From an uncultured Synergistales bacterium (GTDB lineage: Bacteria > Synergistota > Synergistia > Synergistales > Aminobacteriaceae), in the NCBI GenBank assembly GCA_905233295.1, contig CAJODX010000013.1:1-13266 (forward strand): a stretch of DNA of 13,266 nucleotides, written 5' to 3'. This document shows, piece by piece, positions 7,748 through 13,266 of this stretch. How positions within the stretch are numbered: the first letter of the stretch is position 1; each line of letters begins with the position of its first letter. Both the position numbers and the translations under genes were made by a program. The notes under the pieces were generated by a model. It ran no database searches and was not told where the DNA came from. It was given only the letters and a program-made list of their open reading frames with translations.

Positions 7748-8192
7748 ATAATTTCCTCTGAGAAGCAGGGAATGCGCCCTCGTTAGTCGGGGTCGTTAAA
7801 TTTGCCTCCTGAAGTCCCTGTTTCGCCATGTCTCTGTTTTTATTGAAAATATCATAAATCGTGCCGCCCGGTCTTGAATACTGTCCCTGTGGCTGCTGAG
7901 ACTGTGCAGGCTGCACCGGTTGCTGCGGTACGGGAGGCTCTTTGGTTTTTATTGGTCTTACTGCTGTCTTCGGAAGATTCTGCATAGCGTCCTCAGGGAA
8001 CGTTGCAATCAGCGTTACGTGAACTTTTTCGCCAAGATTTTCGTCGATGACGTGTCCCCAGATGACCTGAGCGTCAATGTCTGCGGTTTCTTCGATAATC
8101 GCCGCGGCATCTGACATTTCCGTCAGAAGAATTTCCGGACCTGTCGTTACATTCAGCAAAATTCCTTTTGCGCCCGTAACCGGGAATGTCAT
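7707..8192 (-). CDS. ftsZ: FtsZ C-terminal part as the frame stands (161 residues)
   Basis: Residues 1-66 are the FtsZ C-terminal subdomain (TGAKGILLNVTTGPEILLTE, then VHVTLIATFPED), 67-143 a Pro/Gln-rich disordered linker, and the end (YDQPAIYRKNRKN) corresponds to the conserved C-terminal peptide, like D-x-PAFLRK, that binds FtsA and other partners. The first ATG after the TGA (8192) has no ribosome binding site and would omit the 13 residues after the stop, which belong to a conserved helix. It is therefore better seen as the remainder of one ftsZ gene than as a separate protein. The final 41 nt overlap the SPOR gene start. Confidence 0.6.
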   Translation of the reverse strand: MTFPVTGAKGILLNVTTGPEILLTEMSDAAAIIEETADIDAQVIWGHVIDENLGEKVHVTLIATFPEDAMQNLPKTAVRPIKTKEPPVPQQPVQPAQSQQPQGQYSRPGGTIYDIFNKNRDMAKQGLQEANLTTPTNEGAFPASQRKLYDQPAIYRKNRKN

Positions 8193-8231
8193 TAACGGCG
8201 ATGTGATTGCGTTCTGAGCAGCTTTCTTTGC

Positions 8232-8960
8232 TCAGTCCTCGCCTTCGCCCTCGCCCATTCCCATGATGGCTGTGCCGGCTCCTGTCAAGACAGCTTTTAT
8301 ATCCGCGAAGTCAAGATTGATGAAACCGGATTTTGTGATTAAGTCTGTAACTCCCTGTACTGCCTGACGAAGAACTTCATCGACTTTTTTGTAAGCGTCA
8401 ACGATTTTCAATTTTGAGCCGTTGTCAATCTGAAGCAGTTTATCATTTTCAACGACCAAAAGGGCATCGACATTCTTTTTCAGAATTTCAATGCCTTCTT
8501 CAGCTGTACGCATGCGTTTGTTCATTTCAAAGCCGAAAGGTTTCGTTACGACACCGACAACAAGAACGCCCATGTCCCGAGCAGCTTCAGCAATAACGGG
8601 AGCCGCGCCTGTGCCTGTGCCGCCGCCCATGCCTGCTGTAACAAAAAGCATGTCCGTGCCGGTGATATATTCTTTGATTTTGTCAATACTCTCTTTAGCC
8701 GCGTTCGTACCTACCTGAGGGTTTGCCCCTGCGCCAAGACCGCGTGTTAAAGTTTCGCCTAAAATAATTTTATTGGGAGCTAAATTCTGGTCTAATGCTC
8801 TTGCGTCAGTGTTGGCTGCCACGAAATCAACGCCCTGAACGCTGGATTCTATGATGTGATTGAGCGCGTTTCCGCCGCCGCCGCCCACACCAAAGACCAC
8901 TATTTTCTCATTCTGGCGTACGCTGCTGTTCGTGAGCGTGAATAACTGATCCTGATTCAT
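8232..8960 (-). CDS. ftsZ: FtsZ N-terminal GTPase part as the frame stands (242 residues)
   Basis: This piece holds the whole nucleotide-binding half: glycine loop GVGGGGGNA (24-32), NTDARAL (50-56), tubulin signature GGGTGTG (112-118), TKPFGFE (139-145), and the T7 loop NLDFAD (215-220), whose two Asp activate the GTP of the neighbouring subunit. All catalytic residues are intact, so nothing suggests relaxed selection. The start ATG at 8960 has a very strong ribosome binding site (GGAGGAGAGGA). If the TGA is real, the product would lack the C-terminal subdomain and the tail peptide that binds FtsA, so it would not be expected to support normal ring formation. Confidence 0.8.
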   Translation of the reverse strand: MNQDQLFTLTNSSVRQNEKIVVFGVGGGGGNALNHIIESSVQGVDFVAANTDARALDQNLAPNKIILGETLTRGLGAGANPQVGTNAAKESIDKIKEYITGTDMLFVTAGMGGGTGTGAAPVIAEAARDMGVLVVGVVTKPFGFEMNKRMRTAEEGIEILKKNVDALLVVENDKLLQIDNGSKLKIVDAYKKVDEVLRQAVQGVTDLITKSGFINLDFADIKAVLTGAGTAIMGMGEGEGED

Positions 8961-8961
8961 A

Positions 8962-9005
8962 TTAAAAAATCCTCTCCTCCATGCGAAATTTTATTTTATT
9001 TTCGC
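8962..9005 (-). promoter_or_regulatory. ftsZ leader: small hairpin, 6-codon mini-frame and strong ribosome binding site
   Basis: Between ftsA and ftsZ the minus strand has an inverted repeat GCGAAA / TTTCGC (9005-9000 and 8988-8983, 11-nt loop), followed directly by an ATG (8982..8980) opening a six-codon frame (MEERIF) whose second to fourth codons are the ribosome binding site of ftsZ. Its TAA ends 1 nt before the ftsZ ATG. The inverted repeat lacks a following T run, so it is not a terminator. The mini-frame has no ribosome binding site of its own and may be chance. Confidence 0.3.
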
Positions 9006-9020
9006 TATGTTGACAAGTTG

Positions 9021-10415
9021 CTAAAATAATTTCTTGAATCTGTCCGTAAGTCTGCGCATAAGTTCGCCTACATTTTCGCGGTGCGAATCTTCTTCATCGT
9101 AATATTCTTCGTCGTATTCGTCTTCTATTTCAGTGCCGCCGTCGTAATCGTTTTCATCGTAATCATTTTCGCGGTCGCGTTCTCTGTCTCTGCGTTCGGC
9201 ACGATCTTTTTCCTGACGCGCCCGTTTTTCAGAATCTTTTGACAGACCGGGCAAAAGCTGATCCGACTCCATGAAAAGATACGGATCTTTCTCAGTCAAA
9301 ATCTGATATTTCAAAATTCCGGCAGCACTCACGTAAGACGCGTTATCAAGTCCGTAAGGCATTTTATAGACAGGTTCAACGACTTTACGGACGGGCATTT
9401 GCAGTATATCTTCAAGCATCATTTCTATTCCCGGTGTTTCAGATACTCCGCCGGATAAAATTATGCCGCCCGGAAAATGCTGCGGTGTTGCTTCGGCAAG
9501 GGCGTTGCGGACGTATTCGCCGAAAAGTTCCTCGACACGCGCCACAATAGCCTGAGAGGCTAAATCCGCATCAATTCCCTCGCGCCTTAAATCTTCCGAA
9601 TTTGTCGTGAAAATTCTTTTTTTCAGATGTTCGGCTTCACCGTAAGGAATATGGAGAACCGTTGCGATGTCGCTCCTGATGTGATCGCCGCCTATCGGAA
9701 TGCTCAAAACTCTGTAAGCTCTTCCGCCGCGGTATAAAACGATTCCTGTTGTGCCGCCGCCGATACAGATTGAAATACAGCCGGCGCGCATTTCCTCTTC
9801 ATAGACTGCACCGAGCGATGAAGCCAAAGGTTTCAGGACGAGTCCTTTAACTTCAAGCCCCGAAGTCTGAACACAGTTCACAACATTTTGAACATAGGTC
9901 ATCGGCACTGCCACAGTCTGAAGCCACATATCAAGCTGATTGCCGTTCATGTTTAAAGGCTCGTCAACAGCTCTTCCGTCAAGTTCGTAATTTGTGGGGA
10001 TCATATGAAGCGAATACATGTTGCTGCGAAGTGCTAAATTATCTCTTGCTCTGTCAATAACGCGATTTAAATCTCCTGTCTCAACGGCTTTCGAGTCTCT
10101 GCCGCCAAGCGTAACCATTCCGTGAGTGGCTTCGCTTTGAACGTCCATTGCATTAAATGCCACGACAACACTGCTAAGCCGTTTGGGAGAAATTCCTGTT
10201 ATGCTCTGAGCTTCCTGAAAGGCTTTCGTAACGGACTGCCGGGCATCCTGAAGACTCACGATGATACCTTTTGAAATTCCTTTTGAAGGTGCGTTGCCAA
10301 AACCTATAACGTGTATGGAATCGGGATAGCGGGGATTTCTCTCCGCCACAATCATCGTAGTTTTCGTTGTTCCCATACTGAGCCCTACAAGAAGGCTGTC
10401 TGACTTTCCCGGCAT
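9021..10415 (-). CDS. ftsA: Cell division protein FtsA
   Basis: Actin-like protein that tethers FtsZ filaments to the inner membrane. The 464-residue chain shows VGLSMGTTKTTMIVAE (10-25, phosphate loop 1), the FtsA-type 1C subdomain (about 85-165), GCISICIGGGTTGIVLYRGG (212-231, phosphate loop 2), IILSGGVSETPGIEMMLED (318-336, adenosine motif), a highly charged acidic linker (about 395-447) and an amphipathic C-terminal helix VGELMRRLTDRFKKLF (449-464) typical of the membrane-targeting end. Odd points: Ser13 replaces the usual Asp/Glu of loop 1, Cys217 the usual Asp of loop 2, and Gly224 the Asp that follows Thr-Thr. The length and tail fit FtsA. The ATG at 10415 has AAAGAG abutting it and a better AAGGA farther upstream serving an ATG-TAA. 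ftsZ follows after 60 nt. Confidence 0.92.
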   Translation of the reverse strand: MPGKSDSLLVGLSMGTTKTTMIVAERNPRYPDSIHVIGFGNAPSKGISKGIIVSLQDARQSVTKAFQEAQSITGISPKRLSSVVVAFNAMDVQSEATHGMVTLGGRDSKAVETGDLNRVIDRARDNLALRSNMYSLHMIPTNYELDGRAVDEPLNMNGNQLDMWLQTVAVPMTYVQNVVNCVQTSGLEVKGLVLKPLASSLGAVYEEEMRAGCISICIGGGTTGIVLYRGGRAYRVLSIPIGGDHIRSDIATVLHIPYGEAEHLKKRIFTTNSEDLRREGIDADLASQAIVARVEELFGEYVRNALAEATPQHFPGGIILSGGVSETPGIEMMLEDILQMPVRKVVEPVYKMPYGLDNASYVSAAGILKYQILTEKDPYLFMESDQLLPGLSKDSEKRARQEKDRAERRDRERDRENDYDENDYDGGTEIEDEYDEEYYDEEDSHRENVGELMRRLTDRFKKLF

Positions 10416-10435
10416 CTCTTTACATCTCTTTCCTT
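10413..10435 (-). promoter_or_regulatory. Duplicated start region of ftsA with an ATG-TAA start-stop
   Basis: The minus strand reads AAGGA-AAGAG-ATGTAA-AGAG-ATG, where the last ATG is ftsA. AAAGAGATG occurs twice, 10 nt apart. The upstream copy has the best-spaced ribosome binding site (AAGGA, 5 nt) but stops at once. A ribosome could start, stop and restart on ftsA 4 nt on. Confidence 0.35.
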
Positions 10436-10508
10436 AAAAATTTCGCAATTTAAAAATTGAATTTTACACCCATGTTTCATTTTTTTCCGTTTAATTTTTC
10501 AGATTGAC

Positions 10509-10514
10509 ATTATA
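10509..10514 (-). promoter_or_regulatory. Possible internal -10 for ftsA-ftsZ
   Basis: A consensus TATAAT on the minus strand lies just after the ftsQ-like stop codon, about 94 nt before the ftsA start. The best -35 is TTGCGC at 15 nt spacing, which is poor. The 105-nt gap between these two genes is the widest in the division unit, which makes an internal promoter plausible. Confidence 0.3.
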
Positions 10515-10520
10515 ACCTAT

Positions 10521-11318
10521 CTATAACTCGCGCAATAATATTTTACCCTCATAAGTCGCATCAATAAGGTGGCTGCCGCCCTCTCTGATTAATTTTGCGA
10601 AAATATCATCAACAGTCTGTCCAACGTCTTGTCCCGGATATTTATCAGGCTGGAGATGAAGTTCAAAATTTTGCGAACCGTTTGAAATTTTCAGAACAAA
10701 CAAATTCATTCCGGCACGGCTTTCAAAAGAAATTTCGTTTGCTGAGTTAAACCATTTGAAAGTGTCAAATTCGTATAAAAATCCCGCTATCGTTTCAACA
10801 GGCAGAGGAGATTTGAAAACACCGCTGAAAGGAATTTGAACTGCATTTTCATTTTCGTTTCCTTTTTCGGAAAAACTCCATACGGGACCATCTATTCCGT
10901 CATCGTTTTTTGTTCCGTTTTCGTAGAGCCACATTCTGCCGTCCCGTGATATGCTCCAGATATTTCCGCGCCAGTTGACTTTTACCCAGACGTTAAGCCA
11001 TTCGATTTTAGTTTTGAAACGCCCGAAACTTTCCATGTGAGTTTCAACTCTTACGGGCATGTCGCGTTCAAGAAATTCTTTCAGTCCCTCTGCATCGCTG
11101 AGAAGATAAGGCCAGAATCTCAGACATCTCCGGGGAAAAATTTCCCAGAGTCTTTGTTCGATTACGCTCGACTGCGCTTCAATTTCGTAGCCTTTCAAGG
11201 CAAACCAGAACTCATAGTCATACATATAAAAACAAAATCCGACGAGAAACGCAATAAGATAAAGTCTCGAACGGAGACGATTCCAGTTGATTTTCTTTTT
11301 CTTTTTTCGCGCAGCCAC
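10521..11318 (-). CDS. ftsQ: FtsQ/DivIB-like cell division protein
   Basis: FtsQ/DivIB is a bitopic protein that links early and late division proteins through its extracytoplasmic POTRA and beta domains. This 265-residue protein has a short, strongly basic cytoplasmic end (ARKKKKK), one membrane helix (about 18-34), then a POTRA-like start (FALKGYEIEAQSSVIEQRLW, 39-58) and WLNVWVKVNWRGNIWSISRD (107-126), the place where FtsQ proteins have their beta-domain strand before Val-Asp-x-x-Gly. The C-terminus (FELHLQPDKYPG, then LIDATYEGKILLREL) also fits the FtsQ end. Similarity is low, so the call leans on topology plus position between murB and ftsA. The start is GTG, 10 nt after the murB stop with no clear ribosome binding site, suggesting translation coupled to murB. 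The stop is TAG. Confidence 0.72.
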   Translation of the reverse strand: MAARKKKKKINWNRLRSRLYLIAFLVGFCFYMYDYEFWFALKGYEIEAQSSVIEQRLWEIFPRRCLRFWPYLLSDAEGLKEFLERDMPVRVETHMESFGRFKTKIEWLNVWVKVNWRGNIWSISRDGRMWLYENGTKNDDGIDGPVWSFSEKGNENENAVQIPFSGVFKSPLPVETIAGFLYEFDTFKWFNSANEISFESRAGMNLFVLKISNGSQNFELHLQPDKYPGQDVGQTVDDIFAKLIREGGSHLIDATYEGKILLREL

Positions 11319-11328
11319 GGCAATTCAC

Positions 11329-12240
11329 TTACATCAAAGAACACGGGGCAAAAATTTTTATCTCCGGCTCAAGTTTTATTCCTGTTTTTTCGTAAACTCT
11401 TCCGGCGCAAATTTCAATGAGGCGTATAACGTCATCGGCGGTTGCATTTCCGCGATTCAAAATGAAATTTGCGTGAACATCAGAGACAACAGCATCACCG
11501 GCACTTAAATTTTTACAGCCGCATTCGTCAAGCAATTTTCCCGCAGAGTTTCCCTCAGGATTTTTGAACGTGCAGCCTGCGTTATGTGTATGAAGACCGT
11601 GAGGCTGACTTCCGCGCCTTAGCAAATAACTTTCAAGCACGTCTTTGTCTTTGGGCTTTGCCTGTCTGAAAGTCATTCTGGCATTAACGATGATTCTTTT
11701 TCCGTCCGCGAGCGAACATTTTCTGTAACCGTAATCGAGTTCGTTGTTGTTCCACATTTTTACTTCGCCGTTAGCTTCGACAGCGAGAACGTGATCGACA
11801 AGTTCACAGACTCCTCTGCCACCTGCACCAGCATTACCGTATAATGCTCCGCCGAGAGTTCCGGGGATTCCCGCGGCAAATTCCATTCCTGCTAAATCTT
11901 TTTCGCGGAGTTCTTTCATTAACATCGGGAGTTTGAAGCCTGCATCAACATCGACCGTTAAATTTGTGCGCCATTCGATTGATTTCAGATTTTCAGTTGA
12001 GATTACAACGCCGTGAACAAGTCCGTTGGGAAATAAAACATTACTGCCTCCGCCGAGAATGTAAAAAGGAATTTTTCGGGAAACTACGAACGCGAAAAGA
12101 TTTTTCATATCTTCGATTGAAGACGGAGCTGTGAAAACCTCCGCCTCTCCTCCGACACGCAGAGTACATAACGGAGACAAAGACTTGCGTTCCGTAAAAT
12201 CCAAATGCGGTAAAGCTGAATGTAATTCTTCAATTAACAT
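11329..12240 (-). CDS. murB: UDP-N-acetylenolpyruvoylglucosamine reductase
   Basis: FAD- and NADPH-dependent enzyme that reduces enolpyruvyl-UDP-GlcNAc to UDP-MurNAc, the second committed step of peptidoglycan precursor synthesis in the cytoplasm. The 303-residue protein shows LRVGGEAEVF (27-36), ILGGGSNVLF (61-70, FAD binding), GIPGTLGGALYGNAGAGG (124-141), DYGYRKC (169-175), AGCTFKNPEGNSAGKLLDEC (221-240), VHANFILN (255-262) and LEPEIK (290-295). The catalytic general acid is usually Ser; here the aligned residue is Cys223. The Glu of PEI (Glu293) is the second expected catalytic residue. Length and motif set fit the shorter, type II-like form. The ATG at 12240 has GGAAG 7 nt upstream. It heads the division unit and is divergent from the cyclodeaminase-family gene; the gap holds no convincing minus-strand -35/-10 pair. 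Confidence 0.94.
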   Translation of the reverse strand: MLIEELHSALPHLDFTERKSLSPLCTLRVGGEAEVFTAPSSIEDMKNLFAFVVSRKIPFYILGGGSNVLFPNGLVHGVVISTENLKSIEWRTNLTVDVDAGFKLPMLMKELREKDLAGMEFAAGIPGTLGGALYGNAGAGGRGVCELVDHVLAVEANGEVKMWNNNELDYGYRKCSLADGKRIIVNARMTFRQAKPKDKDVLESYLLRRGSQPHGLHTHNAGCTFKNPEGNSAGKLLDECGCKNLSAGDAVVSDVHANFILNRGNATADDVIRLIEICAGRVYEKTGIKLEPEIKIFAPCSLM

Positions 12241-12312
12241 AACTTGCTTCCAAAATTTAAATTTTTATATTTCATTAAATCACGTTTACTCTATGAAGAG
12301 AGCAACAGCGCA

Positions 12313-12321
12313 TGTTATATT
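12313..12321 (+). promoter_or_regulatory. Extended -10 promoter of the cyclodeaminase-family gene
   Basis: TGTTATATT (TG-N-TATATT, hexamer 12316-12321) in the divergent gap, with a predicted start near 12328 and a leader of about 26 nt that contains the GGAG ribosome binding site. No -35 match lies at 17 nt. Confidence 0.5.
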
Positions 12322-12353
12322 ATCACAAAATTAATTTCATGGAGTGATAAATT

Positions 12354-12992
12354 TTGAAATTCATTCAGGAAAGCTGTGAAAAATTTTCAGAACTTCTGGC
12401 GGCAAAAGTTTCAACACCCGGCGGCGGAGGTGCGGCGGCTCTCACAGGAGCATTAAGCGCTGCGTTATGTTCAATGGTCGGAAATTTTACTCTCGGCAAA
12501 AAAAAATACGCCGATGTTGAAGATGATATAAAAATTATTTTGGACAAAGCAGAAAAACTCAGATTAAGATTTCTTGAACTTGTTGACGAAGACGCGCAAG
12601 CCTTTGAACCTCTTTCGCAAGCCTACGCCATAGCAAAAGATAATCCTGAACGCGATAAAATTTTGGAACAGGCTCTGCTCAACGCCTGCAAAGCTCCTCT
12701 GAAAATGCTTGAACAATGCGCCGAGGTTATAAAATTACTTGAAGAAATGTTCGCGAAAGGAAGCAGACTTTTAATTTCCGATGTCGGCTGCGGGGCTTCT
12801 CTTTGTAATGCTGCGATGGAAAGCGCGGCTCTGAATATTTTTGTGAATACTTCATTGTTGAAAGACAGAAATAACGCCGCGGAACTCGAAGCTCAAACAG
12901 ATAAAATTCTGAATGAATACAGCCCGCGGGCTTCTGAAATTGTTAAAAACGTGAGTGAAATTATGAGGAGATCTCATTTTATAATTCATTAA
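12354..12992 (+). CDS. Cyclodeaminase/cyclohydrolase-family protein (FTCD C-terminal-like)
   Basis: A stand-alone all-helical domain of the family that includes formiminotetrahydrofolate cyclodeaminase and the methenyltetrahydrofolate cyclohydrolase FchA; both act on one-carbon groups carried by folate. At 212 residues it equals the usual single-domain length. Visible signatures are STPGGGGAAALTGALSAALC (20-39), MVGNFTLGKKKY (41-52), ELVDEDAQAF (75-84) and ISDVGCGASL (141-150), where the Asp of SD is family-conserved. Which of the two reactions it performs cannot be decided from sequence; there is no transferase domain fused to it and no histidine-degradation gene nearby. The start is TTG at 12354, supported by GGAG 9 nt upstream and by the family-typical N-terminus (SCEKFSELLAAKVSTPGGG). 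The stop is TAA. Confidence 0.85.
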   Translation: MKFIQESCEKFSELLAAKVSTPGGGGAAALTGALSAALCSMVGNFTLGKKKYADVEDDIKIILDKAEKLRLRFLELVDEDAQAFEPLSQAYAIAKDNPERDKILEQALLNACKAPLKMLEQCAEVIKLLEEMFAKGSRLLISDVGCGASLCNAAMESAALNIFVNTSLLKDRNNAAELEAQTDKILNEYSPRASEIVKNVSEIMRRSHFIIH

Positions 12993-13071
12993 GATAAATG
13001 TTTTTGTAATCAATGTCATTAAGTTAAGAATTTGAAGTTATATACAAGAGAGAAAAAAAGGCATATTCAAA

Positions 13072-13100
13072 TTGACTCTACTGAACTTGCAATCTAAAAT
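13072..13100 (+). promoter_or_regulatory. Strong sigma-70-type promoter
   Basis: TTGACT (13072-13077), exactly 17 nt, then TAAAAT (13095-13100), preceded by an A-rich stretch that could act as an UP element. Transcription should start near 13107, giving a leader of about 30 nt. It drives the secreted-protein gene starting at 13137. The rest of the 12993-13136 gap shows no clear terminator for the gene before it. Confidence 0.8.
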
Positions 13101-13136
13101 TAATTAAATGCAAATTTTTTCAGGAGGTAATTTTTA

Positions 13137-13266
13137 ATGCGCAAAGTTTTATTGGCTCTTTTTGTTCTTTCACTGTTCGCTTCAATGTCGTTTGCTGACG
13201 AGGCAAAAAAATTTGAAAGCAAATACATGGACGTTGAACTCACGGACAACGCAATCAATCTCTACG
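13137..13266 (+). CDS. Secreted or envelope protein, N-terminal fragment cut by window edge
   Basis: The ATG at 13137 follows a near-perfect AGGAGG ribosome binding site (13122-13127, 9 nt spacing) and a strong promoter. The 43 codons present encode a classic signal peptide: basic MRK, a hydrophobic core VLLALFVLSLF, then ASMSFA with likely signal peptidase I cleavage before DEAKKF. There is no lipobox Cys. The mature start (FESKYMDVELTDNAINLY) is too short to recognise a family. The strong expression signals suggest an abundant product, possibly a periplasmic or outer-envelope protein. Confidence 0.75.
   Translation, partial: MRKVLLALFVLSLFASMSFADEAKKFESKYMDVELTDNAINLY

Larger units (their letters stand above)
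7707..8960 (-). pseudogene. ftsZ: Cell division protein FtsZ gene interrupted by one in-frame TGA
   Basis: FtsZ is the tubulin-like GTPase that forms the division ring. Read through one TGA at 8234..8232, the frame encodes 417 residues, a normal FtsZ length, with no other defect. Codons before and after the TGA are in the same frame (8960 and 8192 differ by a multiple of three) and give GEGEGED-stop-AKKAAQNAITSPL; the family pattern there is Gly-Glu-Asp-Arg-Ala (E. coli has GEDRAEEAAEMAISSPLL). A single C-to-T change in a CGA Arg codon would produce this TGA. TGA is used as a true stop by two other genes in the window (2874, 4651), so general reassignment is unlikely. FtsZ is near-essential, so a base-call or assembly error, or a mutation in only part of the source population, is the leading explanation. 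Upstream are ftsA and a strong ribosome binding site. Confidence 0.85.

Noticed and set aside
8232..8234. Genome-wide reassignment of TGA to an amino acid, or selenocysteine insertion
   Set aside because: TGA ends two other genes at sensible places: just before a strong terminator (2874-2876) and just before a convergent gene (4649-4651). The family residue at the ftsZ site is Arg, not Trp, Gly or Cys.
7707..8960. Naturally split FtsZ made from two separately translated genes
   Set aside because: The downstream half has no ribosome binding site, its first ATG would drop 13 family-conserved residues after the stop, and the break is one base change from a normal codon.
11037..11420. 127-codon plus-strand frame across ftsQ-like and murB ends
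   Set aside because: It is antisense to two genes that are supported by family motifs and order, and has no ribosome binding site or family likeness.
12993..13071. Possible small gene or RNA between the cyclodeaminase-family gene and the secreted-protein promoter
   Set aside because: A/T-rich sequence with no frame, ribosome binding site or convincing hairpin.

Overview
The window is a dense, moderately AT-rich bacterial chromosomal segment with short intergenic gaps, A/T-rich leaders and mostly minus-strand genes. Gene content (murB-ftsQ-ftsA-ftsZ, a SPOR-domain protein, folC, holA, single-chain transketolase plus an FGGY sugar kinase) is core chromosome. The gene order and protein style resemble anaerobic, gut- or sludge-type bacteria such as Synergistota; that assignment is an impression, not proven here. 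I see no mobile elements, CRISPR arrays, tRNA or rRNA genes, and no gap above 300 bases.

Layout. (1) Positions 1-2743, minus: a transketolase followed 3 nt later by the N-terminal half of an FGGY carbohydrate kinase that runs off the left edge, probably a pentose-use pair. (2) 2841-3449, minus: a zinc-ribbon/DUF4234-like membrane protein ending at a strong intrinsic terminator. (3) 3526-4651, plus: a near-consensus promoter driving an unrecognised 348-residue protein with a charged central segment and a single C-terminal membrane anchor. (4) 4656-6887, minus: holA (DNA polymerase III delta) downstream of folC, convergent with the unknown gene. (5) 6907-12240, minus: a shortened division and wall cluster, murB, ftsQ-like, ftsA, ftsZ and a SPOR-domain gene, closed by an intrinsic terminator. 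(6) 12313-12992, plus and divergent from murB: a stand-alone cyclodeaminase/cyclohydrolase-family protein. (7) 13072-13266, plus: a textbook sigma-70-type promoter, a strong ribosome binding site and the start of a secreted protein cut by the right edge.

How the genes work together. MurB makes the UDP-MurNAc precursor; FtsA anchors FtsZ filaments to the membrane; the FtsQ-like protein and the SPOR protein act in the envelope at the septum. FolC and the cyclodeaminase-family protein both touch folate metabolism but lie in separate transcription units.

The standout observations are in the division genes. ftsZ is interrupted by a single in-frame TGA exactly where the family has a conserved Arg after Gly-Glu-Asp; the reading frame is otherwise intact for a normal 417-codon FtsZ. 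FtsA has lost the acidic residues of both actin-fold phosphate loops. These could mean a sequencing or assembly error or real mutation (ftsZ), and an ATPase-impaired lineage variant (ftsA). No clearly new multi-gene system is visible.
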